Shown here piece by piece: positions 53,374 through 62,568 of a stretch of DNA of 64,000 nucleotides (the stretch's first letter is position 1; every line of letters starts with the position of its first letter). The translations under genes were made by a program, and so were the position numbers. The notes beneath the pieces are model-generated. The model was not told the DNA's origin, did no database searches, and was given only the letters and a program-made list of their open reading frames with translations. The stretch is from assembly GCF_002959915.1 (NCBI RefSeq), contig NZ_PPDE01000008.1:248001-312000 (forward strand), written 5' to 3'. This DNA comes from Veillonella atypica KON (GTDB lineage: Bacteria > Bacillota > Negativicutes > Veillonellales > Veillonellaceae).

Positions 53374-53428
53374 ACCCTAATTCTGCCTTTTCATGGCTTC
53401 ATGAAATCCAGAATTAGGGTTTCTTTAT
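53374..53428 (+). terminator. Intrinsic terminator after rpsU
   Basis: ACCCTAATTCTG (53374-53385) pairs perfectly with CAGAATTAGGGT (53409-53420). Inside the loop TTTCATG/CATGAAA forms a second stem. TTCTTT follows. Confidence 0.85.
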
Positions 53429-53486
53429 ATATTAGTTTTTAAGGTGCTAATATGTATTTAATGATTGAGTCGTATAGGAGGTTCCC

Positions 53487-53930
53487 ATGAGTTTAAAAGA
53501 TCAATTAAAAGAAGATATGAAAGCTGCTATGAAGGCTCGAGAAGAAGGCAAAATAGCTTTATCTGTTATTCGTATGGTCAATAGTGCCATTAAAAATACA
53601 GAAATAAATGATAAAATTGAACTTGATGATAATGGTGTATTAGGCATTTTAGCTAAAGAAATGAAAACACGCCAAGATTCTCTTACAGAATTTGAAAAGG
53701 CAGGTCGTGAAGATCTAATTAGTCATGTTAAGGAAGAAATAGCTGTTCTTCAAAAATATATGCCAGCGCAAATGACAGAAGATGAAATTCGCGATGTTGT
53801 AAAAAAAGCCATTGCTGAGTGCGGAGATAATGTAAATATGGGTAACGTTATGAAACATGTTATGCCACATACTAAAGGCCGTGCAGATGGTAAATTAGTA
53901 AATACCATCGTAAAAGAATTACTAGGTTAA
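53487..53930 (+). CDS. yqeY: GatB/YqeY domain protein
   Basis: A 147-residue stand-alone YqeY protein. It resembles the tail domain of GatB, which binds tRNA in the Glu-tRNA amidotransferase. It has LKDQLKEDMKAAMKAREEGK at the start, VIRMVNSAIKN, and GRADGKLVNTIVKELL at the end. The role is unproven; a link to tRNA handling is inferred from GatB. AGGAGG precedes ATG. It is found after rpsU in many Firmicutes. Confidence 0.92.
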   Translation: MSLKDQLKEDMKAAMKAREEGKIALSVIRMVNSAIKNTEINDKIELDDNGVLGILAKEMKTRQDSLTEFEKAGREDLISHVKEEIAVLQKYMPAQMTEDEIRDVVKKAIAECGDNVNMGNVMKHVMPHTKGRADGKLVNTIVKELLG

Positions 53931-53958
53931 TATTCTGGTAAAATTCTATAGAAATTTG

Positions 53959-53988
53959 TTGACAAGAATTTTCTCACTATGGTAATAT
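53959..53988 (+). promoter_or_regulatory. Promoter of the glutamine synthetase gene
   Basis: TTGACA (53959-53964) and TAATAT (53983-53988) with an 18-nt spacer. It leads into a leader that contains an intrinsic terminator. Confidence 0.65.
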
Positions 53989-54014
53989 GTACTCAAGAAA
54001 ATAATTAGTCAATG

Positions 54015-54071
54015 AAGACTCCACTGAATAGGTATGCAGTTTGTATATCTATATTGTTGGAGTCTTTTTTT
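54015..54071 (+). terminator. Leader terminator (attenuator) upstream of glutamine synthetase
   Basis: AAGACTCCA (54015-54023) pairs with TGGAGTCTT (54058-54066), followed by a run of T to 54071. It lies between the promoter and the gene, so transcription must read through it. The 34-nt loop could hold further structure or a control element. No known riboswitch or ANTAR hexaloop pair was recognised. Confidence 0.7.
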
Positions 54072-54091
54072 ATAGTTTAGGAGGCACAAAT

Positions 54092-55993
54092 ATGGCTACA
54101 AAAGAATTATTGTATTACATTCCTGCAGGTCAATATGGTAAAGAAGGTGTTTTATCTCTATTAGAACAACATCCAGAAATTAAATTCGTATCTTTAGTAG
54201 GTATCGACTTAGCTGGCAATGATACAGATGAAAAAATCCCAATGGCTGCATTCTTTGATGATTATGAAGCATTCTTTGAAGGCCGTGCTGTTCAAACTGA
54301 TGGTTCCTCTGTAGTATTGACAAATATCGCTACATTGAACAATGCTCGTGTTGATATGTGGGGCGACCCAAGTGTAAACTGGTTTGTTGATTACAACTAC
54401 GAAAACATTGATGAAGCAACAGGTTTGCCAACTGGTACACTTCGTATTCCTGCATTCTTGATGCATAATTACCGCTATGTAGATTCTCGTTCTATTTTGA
54501 AACGCAGCTGTGACTATGTTCGTGCAGAATTGTTATCCTTGATCAAAGAAAAAGGTGTACCTGGTATGCCTCATGTGAAAGCTGATGATGTAGTAGATAT
54601 TGTTTTCACATCTGCTACTGAATTAGAATTCTGGGTAAAAACACCTTCTAAAACAGTTACTAAAAAAGAATTATCCGTTTCTCAACGTTTGCAAGAACAA
54701 TACTGGCAACGTACACACGGCACTGTTCGTACTGCATTAGAACAAGCCGTAGAACGTCTTGATAAATACGGTATGGTAGCTGAAATGGGCCATAAAGAAG
54801 TTGGTGGTGTAAAAGCTAAACTTGATGAAGATGGTCATGAATCCGTTGTATTGGAACAATTGGAAATCGACTGGAAATTCTCTGGTAACCCATTACAAAC
54901 AGCAGATAACGAATTACAAGCTCGTATTATCGTTCGTGAAGTATTCCGTGAAAATGGTCTTGATGTAACATTCAATGCAAAACCAATTATCGGTGTTGCT
55001 GGTTCTGGTGAACATACTCACTTTGGCGTAATGGCAAAATTAAAATCTGGCAAACTTGTTAACTTGTTCAGCCCAGAAGATATGAAAAAAGAATCTGCTA
55101 GCTCATTGGGTATTGGTGCAATCATGGGTCTATTGAAACACTATGAAGCTATTAACCCATTCATCAGCTCTACAACAGATTCCTTGAATCGTTTGAAACC
55201 TGGATTCGAAGCTCCAGTTTGTATAGTAACTTCCTTAGGTAATGATCCTTCTGAACCTAGCCGTAACCGTACAATCCTTTGCGGTTTGATTCGCGATATC
55301 GACAATCCTATGGCTACACGTTTTGAATTGCGTTCTCCAAACCCTTATACAAATACATACACTGCATTAGCATTGATTTTCATCTCTGCATTTGATGGTA
55401 TGAAATATGCCATTACAAGTGGTAAAACGCAAGCACAATTGGAAGCAGAACTTTCCAAAGAAGCTGGTCAAGATGCAGATTACTTACCTAAAGAACGTGC
55501 ATTCCGTTCTGAAAAAGATGTATTCGAAGACTACACTCAAGAAGAACGTAATCAAATGTTCGGCGTAGCGCCTGCAACAGTATGGGAAAACATTAAAGGT
55601 TATAAAAATAATCCTGAACTTGTAAATACATTGGCACAAGGTGATGCATTTGCTCATGACTTAATGGATTCTTTCATTGCATCTATCTTGAAACGTTGGA
55701 AACTCGTATTGGCGCATCGTATCATTCCTGATAATATGGATACAGTACGTAAAATGGTTTCCATTCACACAGATAGCCGCAATAGCATTGATGACAAACG
55801 CTTTGCAGAAGTTAATGACTTACGTTTCTATCTTGCAAAAGATAGCGATGATCGCAAATCCTTATTCACACGTATTGTAGAAGCTTTACAATCTGAAGAT
55901 TATGATACTGCATCTGCATTACAAATCGAAATGAATGACAAAATGGAAGAATTAGAAGCTAAATACGCCAATTACAGCAAAAACATTTTCTAA
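54092..55993 (+). CDS. Glutamine synthetase (large, about 630-residue form)
   Basis: This enzyme makes glutamine from glutamate, ammonia and ATP. The 633-residue protein is longer than classic GSI (about 450). It shows the catalytic elements in family order: GVAGSGEHTHFGVMAKL (like GSGMHxHxS), RNRTILCGLIRD, and FELRSPNPYTNTYTALALI (like E-x-R-x-PDP-x-NPY). An extra C-terminal helical part of about 150 residues follows. ATG 54092 is 8 nt after AGGAGG. A promoter plus leader terminator suggests transcriptional attenuation. Very strong terminator after it. I do not assign it to GSI or GSIII with certainty. Confidence 0.85.
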   Translation: MATKELLYYIPAGQYGKEGVLSLLEQHPEIKFVSLVGIDLAGNDTDEKIPMAAFFDDYEAFFEGRAVQTDGSSVVLTNIATLNNARVDMWGDPSVNWFVDYNYENIDEATGLPTGTLRIPAFLMHNYRYVDSRSILKRSCDYVRAELLSLIKEKGVPGMPHVKADDVVDIVFTSATELEFWVKTPSKTVTKKELSVSQRLQEQYWQRTHGTVRTALEQAVERLDKYGMVAEMGHKEVGGVKAKLDEDGHESVVLEQLEIDWKFSGNPLQTADNELQARIIVREVFRENGLDVTFNAKPIIGVAGSGEHTHFGVMAKLKSGKLVNLFSPEDMKKESASSLGIGAIMGLLKHYEAINPFISSTTDSLNRLKPGFEAPVCIVTSLGNDPSEPSRNRTILCGLIRDIDNPMATRFELRSPNPYTNTYTALALIFISAFDGMKYAITSGKTQAQLEAELSKEAGQDADYLPKERAFRSEKDVFEDYTQEERNQMFGVAPATVWENIKGYKNNPELVNTLAQGDAFAHDLMDSFIASILKRWKLVLAHRIIPDNMDTVRKMVSIHTDSRNSIDDKRFAEVNDLRFYLAKDSDDRKSLFTRIVEALQSEDYDTASALQIEMNDKMEELEAKYANYSKNIF

Positions 55994-56008
55994 TCCTTTG
56001 GATATGAA

Positions 56009-56043
56009 AAAAGGTCCTACCGAAAATCGGTAGGACCTTTTTG
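56009..56043. terminator. Bidirectional intrinsic terminator
   Basis: AAAAAGGTCCTACCGA (56009-56024) and TCGGTAGGACCTTTTT (56028-56043) form a perfect 16-bp stem with an AAA loop. It separates glutamine synthetase (+) from the psiE-like gene (-). Confidence 0.95.
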
Positions 56044-56070
56044 AGTATTATAGAATCATAAATAATTATA

Positions 56071-56466
56071 TTATTCATCGTGACCAATATATTTTTTTAC
56101 CAATACTAAACTACATACGAGCACAAAAATAGAGATAGCCCATATGAGGATGTCAAAGGCTGTATCATGGGCAATAATTACTGATCGAACAATGGCCGTA
56201 ATACCAATATATAGGAAAAAGTCTAAAGGAAAGTGAAAGTTATTTTTAAAGTACTTTACAATTAACGCAATAAACTCGAAATAGAGGAAGAAGGTAATTA
56301 ATTCTTCAATAAGATTGTAATATGTGCTTTCATCATTAATATTGGCCCATGTAATAACACCTAAATTAATTAGTGAATTAACTAAAGCGATACACAAGGC
56401 TATACCAACGCCGAGGAGGGCGATATTTTTTATAGTTAATAATAGTTTTGAAAATTTAATCCACAT
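56071..56466 (-). CDS. PsiE-family membrane protein
   Basis: A 131-residue protein with four hydrophobic segments (around residues 10-35, 55-72, 80-98 and 105-125). The pattern EELITFFLYFEFIALIVKYF and ITAIVRSVIIAHD matches the phosphate-starvation-inducible PsiE family. The role is unknown; in E. coli expression responds to phosphate and cAMP. No phosphate control is visible here. Its neighbours are tpx (same strand, upstream) and glutamine synthetase (convergent). The call rests on overall pattern. Confidence 0.78.
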   Translation of the reverse strand: MWIKFSKLLLTIKNIALLGVGIALCIALVNSLINLGVITWANINDESTYYNLIEELITFFLYFEFIALIVKYFKNNFHFPLDFFLYIGITAIVRSVIIAHDTAFDILIWAISIFVLVCSLVLVKKYIGHDE

Positions 56467-56526
56467 ACATAACTCCCATGAATAGAAAAAGGCCGTACGA
56501 TGTACGACCTTAATAAGTAGGCAATA

Positions 56527-57042
56527 TTAGATATCAGCTTTAATTGCTTCTAATGCTGCGTCAAAATTAACAGCTTGAGTTACTTCTGGAACATATTCAA
56601 CATATGTTACTTTGTTATCTTTATTGATAACTACAACACCACGGGATAATAGACGTAATTCTTCGATTAAGAAACCATAGTTTGTACCGAAAGAAGCATC
56701 TTTGTGGTCAGACAATGTTTCTACTTTATCTACGCCTGCAGCACCGCACCAACGTTTTTGAGCAAATGGAAGGTCCATAGAAATTGTCAATACTACAACA
56801 TCATCAGATAAACCTGTTGCATCTTGGTTGAACCAACGAGTTTGTGCATCACATACGCCAGTATCAAGAGAAGGTACTACGGAAATTACCTTTACTTTAC
56901 CTTCATAATCTTTCAAAGTTTTAGGTTGTAAATCATTAGATGATACTGTGAAATCAGGTGCTTGTTGACCTACTTTAATTTCTGGGCCTACCAATGTAAT
57001 AGGGTTACCTGCAAATGTTACAACACCAGTACGTTTTTCCAT
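56527..57042 (-). CDS. tpx: Thiol peroxidase
   Basis: Tpx reduces hydroperoxides with thioredoxin. The 171-residue 2-Cys peroxiredoxin has [19 protein letters not shown] with the peroxidatic Cys, and the resolving Cys in [11 protein letters not shown]. The length is normal. AGGAGG precedes ATG on the minus strand. The upstream region carries a minus-strand promoter and a long dyad, and divergent ABC exporter genes. Useful to an anaerobe exposed to oxygen. Confidence 0.96.
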   Translation of the reverse strand: MEKRTGVVTFAGNPITLVGPEIKVGQQAPDFTVSSNDLQPKTLKDYEGKVKVISVVPSLDTGVCDAQTRWFNQDATGLSDDVVVLTISMDLPFAQKRWCGAAGVDKVETLSDHKDASFGTNYGFLIEELRLLSRGVVVINKDNKVTYVEYVPEVTQAVNFDAALEAIKADI

Positions 57043-57064
57043 GTTTTATTCCTCCTAAGAGTTT

Positions 57065-57106
57065 GTATACTAAATAGATTAAACAATGTTTCTATGGTTA
57101 GTATAC
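57065..57106. promoter_or_regulatory. Long inverted repeat over the tpx promoter
   Basis: GTATACTAA (57065-57073) and TTAGTATAC (57098-57106) are perfect 9-nt arms, 24 bp apart. The right arm covers the tpx -10 hexamer. Candidate operator, or a pair of back-to-back -10 like elements. Confidence 0.5.
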
Positions 57107-57128
57107 CATTTCTATCCATTTTAGTAAA
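57100..57128 (-). promoter_or_regulatory. Candidate tpx promoter
   Basis: On the minus strand TTTACT (57128-57123), 17-nt spacer, TATACT (57105-57100). The spacing is ideal and the -10 is good. The start site would be near 57093, about 50 nt before the ATG. Confidence 0.5.
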
Positions 57129-57240
57129 CTAATTTTTTCGATATAGTTTGTTATTAATTTTGGATATAGTTCAGTTTAATGTTTTAGGTAGAAGAATTAT
57201 GTAGTAAATGGTACGATAGAAAGAAAACAGGAGGTAGTCG

Positions 57241-58956
57241 ATGAATCCATATGCAATTTTCAAGGAATTTTTTCGTCGTGAAGGTATATATTATCTCATC
57301 GGATTAACTATGCTAATCGCAATCGATGTAGCTTTTTTAATCGTACCACAATTAATTGGTAGTGCCATCGATACATTGAGTCATAATAAAGAGGGCTTAA
57401 CTCTTTATATATTTTATTTCATTGGTTTATTAATCATTATTACTGTATTGAAAGTTATATCACGTAGAACATTATTAGGATCTATCCGACGCATGGAGTA
57501 TTTATTCCGCCAAAAATTATGTGCTCGTGCTTTAGAAATTCCTACTACATATTATGATGTTAACGGACCTGGTAAGGTAATGGCTTTAATGACAAATGAT
57601 GTTACATCATTACGCGTTGCCCTAGGTTTAGGTGTTATGATCGTTGTTGATATTATTTTATATTCTATATTGGGCTCTATCATATTAATTCAAAAAATAG
57701 ATTTTATTTTAGCCTTACAGATTATGACACCGGTTATTTTTATTTTAGGTTCAATTTTTACACTAGGCCGGCGTTTACGAAAGAAACAACGTCAGGCTCA
57801 AACCACATATAGTGACATGACAGAATTTGGGCAAGAACTATTCCAGGGCATGGATGTTATTCGAGCTTTTAATAAAGAATCGATTATAGGAGGATTGTTT
57901 AATCGTATTAACAAGAAAAACTATTCCGATAATATGAGTGTAGCTGTTCTTGATGCTATTTTATCGCCTCTAACTATGATTGCGCCATTTATATGTATCA
58001 GTATTAGTATGTATATATGTGGTACTTTAGCCGTAGAAGGCCTTATGACTGTCGGTGAATTCGTTACAATCAATGCTTTTATTATGCTTATTATAGGCCC
58101 ATTGATTTCTTTAGGTTCATTAGTAGCCATAGTTCAAAAGGGGATGGCCTCCCTTGATCGAATTATTGATTTTATGAGTCTACCTGCAGAATGTAATGAC
58201 ACTGATGGTAAACAACTTGGTTTAGGCGATATTGATATAAAATATTTAAATTTTACCTATAATGAATCTAAATCACCTGCATTACGTCAAATTAATATTA
58301 CCTTCAAAAAAGGAGAGTTTGTAGGTATAGTGGGTAAGCCTGGCTCTGGTAAAAGTACACTCTTCAAATTGTTATTAGGGCTTCAAAAAGCACCATCAAA
58401 AACTATTTATATTAATAATCAAGATATTACGACATTGCCCATTGGTACTGTTAGAAATTCGATTTCTTATGTACCAACCCAGTCATATCTACTAAGTTCA
58501 ACAATTGCTGACAATATTAGCTTCGGTTATGAAAATAAAAATCATACTACCGTTGCTGAAGCAGCCAAAAAAGCTCAATTATATCGTGACTTAGGAAAGG
58601 ATTTGGAGAATCCATTAAGCGTATTAGCAGAGGAAGGGCGCGATTTATCAGGTGGTCAAAAACAGCGAATCAATATTGCACGTGGATTTTACAAAAATGC
58701 ACCTTACTTATTATTAGATAATTGCTTCTCTGCTTTAGATGCCATAACTGTAGATAAAATGTTACAAATATTGCAATCTACAAAGGATAAAACTATTTTA
58801 TGTATATCCCAACGATTAGAGGTAATCAAGCATGCGGATCGTATCATTGTGTTTGATGAAGGTAGGATTTGCGAAATAGGAACACATGATGAGTTAATGT
58901 GTAAAAACGGTTTATATTATCAGATGTATACAGCTCAAAATAAGGAGGCCCAATAA
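57241..58956 (+). CDS. ABC exporter half-transporter with degenerate ATP site
   Basis: A 571-residue half-transporter (six membrane helices, about 1-300, then an ATPase domain) of the LmrC/YheI heterodimer type. Walker A is GKPGSGKST near residue 366 and the signature LSGGQKQR is canonical. The Walker B end reads LLLDNCFSALD, with Asn where the catalytic Glu should be. The H-loop reads CISQRLE, with Gln for His. Its own ATP site is therefore inactive or very slow, as in asymmetric heterodimers. AGGAGG precedes ATG. Its stop overlaps the next gene. Likely multidrug or lipid export; substrate unknown. Confidence 0.9.
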   Translation: MNPYAIFKEFFRREGIYYLIGLTMLIAIDVAFLIVPQLIGSAIDTLSHNKEGLTLYIFYFIGLLIIITVLKVISRRTLLGSIRRMEYLFRQKLCARALEIPTTYYDVNGPGKVMALMTNDVTSLRVALGLGVMIVVDIILYSILGSIILIQKIDFILALQIMTPVIFILGSIFTLGRRLRKKQRQAQTTYSDMTEFGQELFQGMDVIRAFNKESIIGGLFNRINKKNYSDNMSVAVLDAILSPLTMIAPFICISISMYICGTLAVEGLMTVGEFVTINAFIMLIIGPLISLGSLVAIVQKGMASLDRIIDFMSLPAECNDTDGKQLGLGDIDIKYLNFTYNESKSPALRQINITFKKGEFVGIVGKPGSGKSTLFKLLLGLQKAPSKTIYINNQDITTLPIGTVRNSISYVPTQSYLLSSTIADNISFGYENKNHTTVAEAAKKAQLYRDLGKDLENPLSVLAEEGRDLSGGQKQRINIARGFYKNAPYLLLDNCFSALDAITVDKMLQILQSTKDKTILCISQRLEVIKHADRIIVFDEGRICEIGTHDELMCKNGLYYQMYTAQNKEAQ

Positions 58957-60686
58957 TGAAACTAAAGTATAATGATTGGCGCCTATTTACATATTTAACA
59001 AAATATATTAGGCCTTATTTATGGCTACTCATTTTGGCTAGTATAGCCCTTATTAGTAATCTATTATGCTCGCTTATACGTCCATATCTTTCTAAACAAG
59101 CTATCGATTTAGGCTTTGCTATGAAAGATTTGAATACTATTCAGCATTATGCTGGATTATATGCATTAACTATAGTTGGCAGCATTGTTTTTATTCTCCT
59201 ACAAAACTATTTATTATCTACATTTGGGCAGAAGATTATTTTTCATATACGTAGTACGGTATTTGAAAAAATTCTTCATAAATCAGCCGAAGATTTTCAG
59301 TCTTTGCCTATAGGCAATTGGGTAACCCGTATTACCAATGACGTAGAATCATTGCGTACATTATATACAGATGTATTGCTAAAACTCATAAGCAGTGCAT
59401 TGATGATTTTGGGCATATTAGCTTTTATGTATGCTATTAATGTGCCCTTAGCAATTGTTATGACCTTGTTGATTCCTATAATGGGGTTTATTATCTGGGT
59501 GTATCAAAAATTTTCCAGAAAAGCTTTTAGACAAGTTCGTTCTTCTGTAGCAGCATCTAATTCGAGCATCAAAGAATTGTTGAATTACATATTAATTGTA
59601 AAAACTTATTTAGGTGAAAGAAGTATTGAACAACGGTACGATTCTGTTAATCGTGAGTTTTTAAAAGCCGGTATATTTGAGGTTACAACATTTTCTATTT
59701 TTAGACCTCTCGTAGATGGTTTGTTCTTTGTAGCACTTATTGTTATTTTTACAATGACAAATTTATTAGAATCCGTAGCAGATGCAGGCACGGTATTTGC
59801 ATTTATACAATATATGGATCGATTCTTTCAACCTATGAAAGAAATTGCTGATAAATATAATTCCTTGCAAAGTGCATTGGCCGGTGCAGAACGATTGATT
59901 CCTATTTTGGATGAACCAAAGCGCGAGTTGATAACAACTATTCCTAATGAATTTAAAACGATTGATACCATCGAATTAAAAGATGTGTATTACTCCTATG
60001 ATAACAGTGATGTATATGCTTTGAATAACATTTCTTTTACAGTAAAAAAAGGGGAGTATCTTGGTATTGTAGGACTATCTGGTAGTGGAAAATCAACATT
60101 ACTTTCATTATTGATGGGCATATTGCGCCCTACAAAAGGCAACATTTATATTAATGGTCATGATATTAGCCAATATGATTCTTCAATGATTAGAAATATT
60201 ATGGGCTATGTATTTCAAAATGCATACTTATTTAAAGGTACGATTCAAGATAATCTTAATTTATATGATTCCTCTATCTCTATGGACACTATTATAGACG
60301 CTACTAAAAAGGTCAAATTACACGATATGATTGAATCTTTGCCAGATGGATATCAAACATCAGTAGGATATTTGGGATCGCTATTATCAGATGGCCAAAA
60401 GCAATTATTAGCCTTTGCAAGAACGTTGATTTTAAATAGACCGATTTTATTGCTTGATGAAGCAACGGCAAATATCGATAGTCATACGGAATCACAAATT
60501 CAAGAAAGTATTGAAACTATACGTGGTGAAAAAACAATTATAAATGTAGCACATCGTTTATCAACTGTACAAAAAGCAAATAGAATTCTAGTTCTTTCTT
60601 ATGGTAAGATTGTGGAAGATGGAACATTTGATGAGCTTATGCAACATAAGGGGGATTTTTACGAGTTATGGAATCACCAAAAATAG
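58956..60686 (+). CDS. ABC exporter half-transporter, catalytic partner
   Basis: A 576-residue half-transporter of the LmrD/YheH type that pairs with the preceding protein. The membrane domain with six helices is followed by the ATPase domain: Walker A GLSGSGKST, Walker B LLLDEATANID with the catalytic Glu, and H-loop VAHRLST. The signature motif is LLSDGQKQ rather than LSGGQ. It would complete the partner's degenerate site, while its own Walker motifs pair with the canonical signature of the partner. The ATG overlaps the previous stop by one base (AATAATGA region), so both are coupled. Confidence 0.9.
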   Translation: MKLKYNDWRLFTYLTKYIRPYLWLLILASIALISNLLCSLIRPYLSKQAIDLGFAMKDLNTIQHYAGLYALTIVGSIVFILLQNYLLSTFGQKIIFHIRSTVFEKILHKSAEDFQSLPIGNWVTRITNDVESLRTLYTDVLLKLISSALMILGILAFMYAINVPLAIVMTLLIPIMGFIIWVYQKFSRKAFRQVRSSVAASNSSIKELLNYILIVKTYLGERSIEQRYDSVNREFLKAGIFEVTTFSIFRPLVDGLFFVALIVIFTMTNLLESVADAGTVFAFIQYMDRFFQPMKEIADKYNSLQSALAGAERLIPILDEPKRELITTIPNEFKTIDTIELKDVYYSYDNSDVYALNNISFTVKKGEYLGIVGLSGSGKSTLLSLLMGILRPTKGNIYINGHDISQYDSSMIRNIMGYVFQNAYLFKGTIQDNLNLYDSSISMDTIIDATKKVKLHDMIESLPDGYQTSVGYLGSLLSDGQKQLLAFARTLILNRPILLLDEATANIDSHTESQIQESIETIRGEKTIINVAHRLSTVQKANRILVLSYGKIVEDGTFDELMQHKGDFYELWNHQK

Positions 60687-61462
60687 ATTATATTCAATCG
60701 AAAGACAATAAGACTATAAAACATATTATCAGTTTACAACAGCGAAAATATCGGCAAAAATTTGGTGAATATACGGTGGAAGGAATTCGTGCTGTAACGG
60801 ATATAGGAAAAAAAGATTGTTTGCGCTCTATTTTAATTAGAGAATCAAAGCGAAGTGAATTGGAACCGCTAGTGCAAAAAGGTTTTACTGTTTCTTCCGT
60901 CTATGTAGTACAAGATTCAATATTTGATAAAATTGAGCACTCTGTAAACGGACAGGGTATACTAGGTATAGCGAAAAAATGTGTTAATGATTTGCATTCA
61001 TTTATAGTAGAGGATGGATTATATGTCGCACTAGATGGTGTACAGGATCCGGGAAACTTAGGTACCATAATTCGTACAGCGGTGGCTGCTGGTGCAAAAG
61101 GTATATTCTTGTTAAAAGGAACCGTAGATCCTTATAACGAAAAATGCGTACGTAGTACGATGAGTGCGCTTTGTAATATTCCGATTTTTGAAGATGTAAC
61201 ATTATCTGAATTTTATGATTTCATAAAGGATAATACGATAAAAACCTATGTTACCTCACTAGAAAATGCAAAACCTTATCATACCATTTCATATCCTAAA
61301 CGAACCATGATTATACTCGGTAATGAAGGAAATGGAGTGTCTAGAGAAATTATTGAAATGTGTGATCAGGCTATTACAATTCCCATGTATGGTGATATAG
61401 AATCTTTAAACGTATCAATTGCGGCCGCCCTATGTATGTATAAAGTAAGAGAACAAATTTAA
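60668..61462 (+). CDS. TrmH/SpoU-family RNA 2'-O-methyltransferase
   Basis: A 264-residue SPOUT methyltransferase. The N-terminal substrate-binding part has KHIISLQQRKYRQKFGEYTV and EGIRAV. The knotted domain has ALDGVQDPGNLGTIIRTA, ILGNEGNGVSREI and IPMYGDIESLNVSIAAA, the three SpoU motifs. It resembles RlmB and related 23S rRNA enzymes; the target base is not known. ATG 60668 overlaps the end of the ABC gene by 19 nt; AAGGGGGA lies about 14 nt upstream. Terminator-like hairpin follows. Confidence 0.87.
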   Translation: MESPKIDYIQSKDNKTIKHIISLQQRKYRQKFGEYTVEGIRAVTDIGKKDCLRSILIRESKRSELEPLVQKGFTVSSVYVVQDSIFDKIEHSVNGQGILGIAKKCVNDLHSFIVEDGLYVALDGVQDPGNLGTIIRTAVAAGAKGIFLLKGTVDPYNEKCVRSTMSALCNIPIFEDVTLSEFYDFIKDNTIKTYVTSLENAKPYHTISYPKRTMIILGNEGNGVSREIIEMCDQAITIPMYGDIESLNVSIAAALCMYKVREQI

Positions 61463-61474
61463 TATATTATAACG

Positions 61475-61518
61475 ATACCCTGCCATCGATCATTTTTGAT
61501 GACAGGGTATATAATTTT
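61475..61518 (+). terminator. Probable terminator after the TrmH-type gene
   Basis: ATACCCTG (61475-61482) pairs with CAGGGTAT (61503-61510); CATC/GATG extends inside. The T-run (ATAATTTTCT) is poor. Confidence 0.6.
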
Positions 61519-61622
61519 CTATAGTAGTATAAAATATGATTATCTATGATAGAAGGGTATATAAATTATGTGAAAACGATATAAAAAGTCCGTTTCCAGT
61601 ATACAAGTATTGCTATTTTGTA

Positions 61623-61652
61623 TTGATTTTATATACCTGTATTTGTTAAAAT
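61623..61652 (+). promoter_or_regulatory. Candidate promoter for the deacetylase-flippase operon
   Basis: TTGATT (61623-61628), 18-nt spacer, TAAAAT (61647-61652). About 55 nt of leader would precede the ATG at 61714. I see nothing else clear in the gap. Confidence 0.42.
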
Positions 61653-61713
61653 AACATATATCTTTTCTGGGTGAACATTGTTTTCCCGTTTTTACGAATA
61701 AAGAGGCACGCAT

Positions 61714-62568
61714 ATGTCAAAATTAATTATAAATGCTGATGATTTTGGCCTTCATTCAGCTATAAATGAAGGTATTATCGTAGGGCATACTAAAGGTGCT
61801 ATTACAAGCACATCTATATTGGCAAGTGGTGCTGCTTTTAATGAAGCAGTAGATATGGCAAAGGAATATCCAAAGTTGGGTATAGGTATTCACATAGCTT
61901 TGGTGGGAGGAATCGCCCCTGTAAGTGATCCTAGTGAAATTCCTAGTCTTGTAACAAACGAAGGTGTTTTTGTTGATAATTATATAGAGTTTATGAAGCG
62001 CATATATAGTGGCTCTATTAATTATGATGAAGTGAGAACAGAGATTACAAAGCAAGTTTCTAAAATTATGGAATCTGGTGTAAATGTAACTCATATTGAT
62101 GGACACCAACATATGCATGTATTACCTAGTATTCTACCTATAGTTTTAGAGCAAGCTATGCGATATAAAATTAAAGCTATACGGGTGCCAAATGAAAAAA
62201 TAACATTTTTAAATGGCGTGCATAATCCTGTTCGTATTATGGGGAAATGTGGTTTGAGTACCGTGGCTGCTCAAGCATTGCCTAGCATTCGCGACAAGGG
62301 GATTTACTTTACACAATACTTCTGGGGTATGATTAATGGTGGTGCTTTAGGAGAAACAGAATTATTATCGATTTTAAAACAAGTTAGCTCTCTATCTGGG
62401 GCCCATGAAATTATGACGCATCCAGGCATTAGTGATGAAATTTTAAGAAATCAATATAATTGGGGTTATCATTGGCAAGATGAATTATCTGCTATGACAT
62501 CCGAAAATGTACGTAGATATATTTCACAACATAATATAGAACTCATTAATTATGGGGATTTGTTATGA
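61714..62568 (+). CDS. ChbG/HpnK (YdjC)-family carbohydrate deacetylase
   Basis: A 284-residue member of the YdjC family, metal-dependent deacetylases acting on N-acetylated sugars (chitooligosaccharides in ChbG, hopanoid glucosamine in HpnK). The N-terminus IINADDFGLHSAINEGI has the metal-site Asp pair. HIDGHQHMHVLP supplies His ligands, and EIMTHPGISDE the last motif. No signal peptide is seen. AAGAGGCACGC precedes ATG. It overlaps the next gene by 4 nt (ATGAG). With a flippase-like partner, a role in envelope glycolipid is plausible but unproven. Confidence 0.88.
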   Translation: MSKLIINADDFGLHSAINEGIIVGHTKGAITSTSILASGAAFNEAVDMAKEYPKLGIGIHIALVGGIAPVSDPSEIPSLVTNEGVFVDNYIEFMKRIYSGSINYDEVRTEITKQVSKIMESGVNVTHIDGHQHMHVLPSILPIVLEQAMRYKIKAIRVPNEKITFLNGVHNPVRIMGKCGLSTVAAQALPSIRDKGIYFTQYFWGMINGGALGETELLSILKQVSSLSGAHEIMTHPGISDEILRNQYNWGYHWQDELSAMTSENVRRYISQHNIELINYGDLL

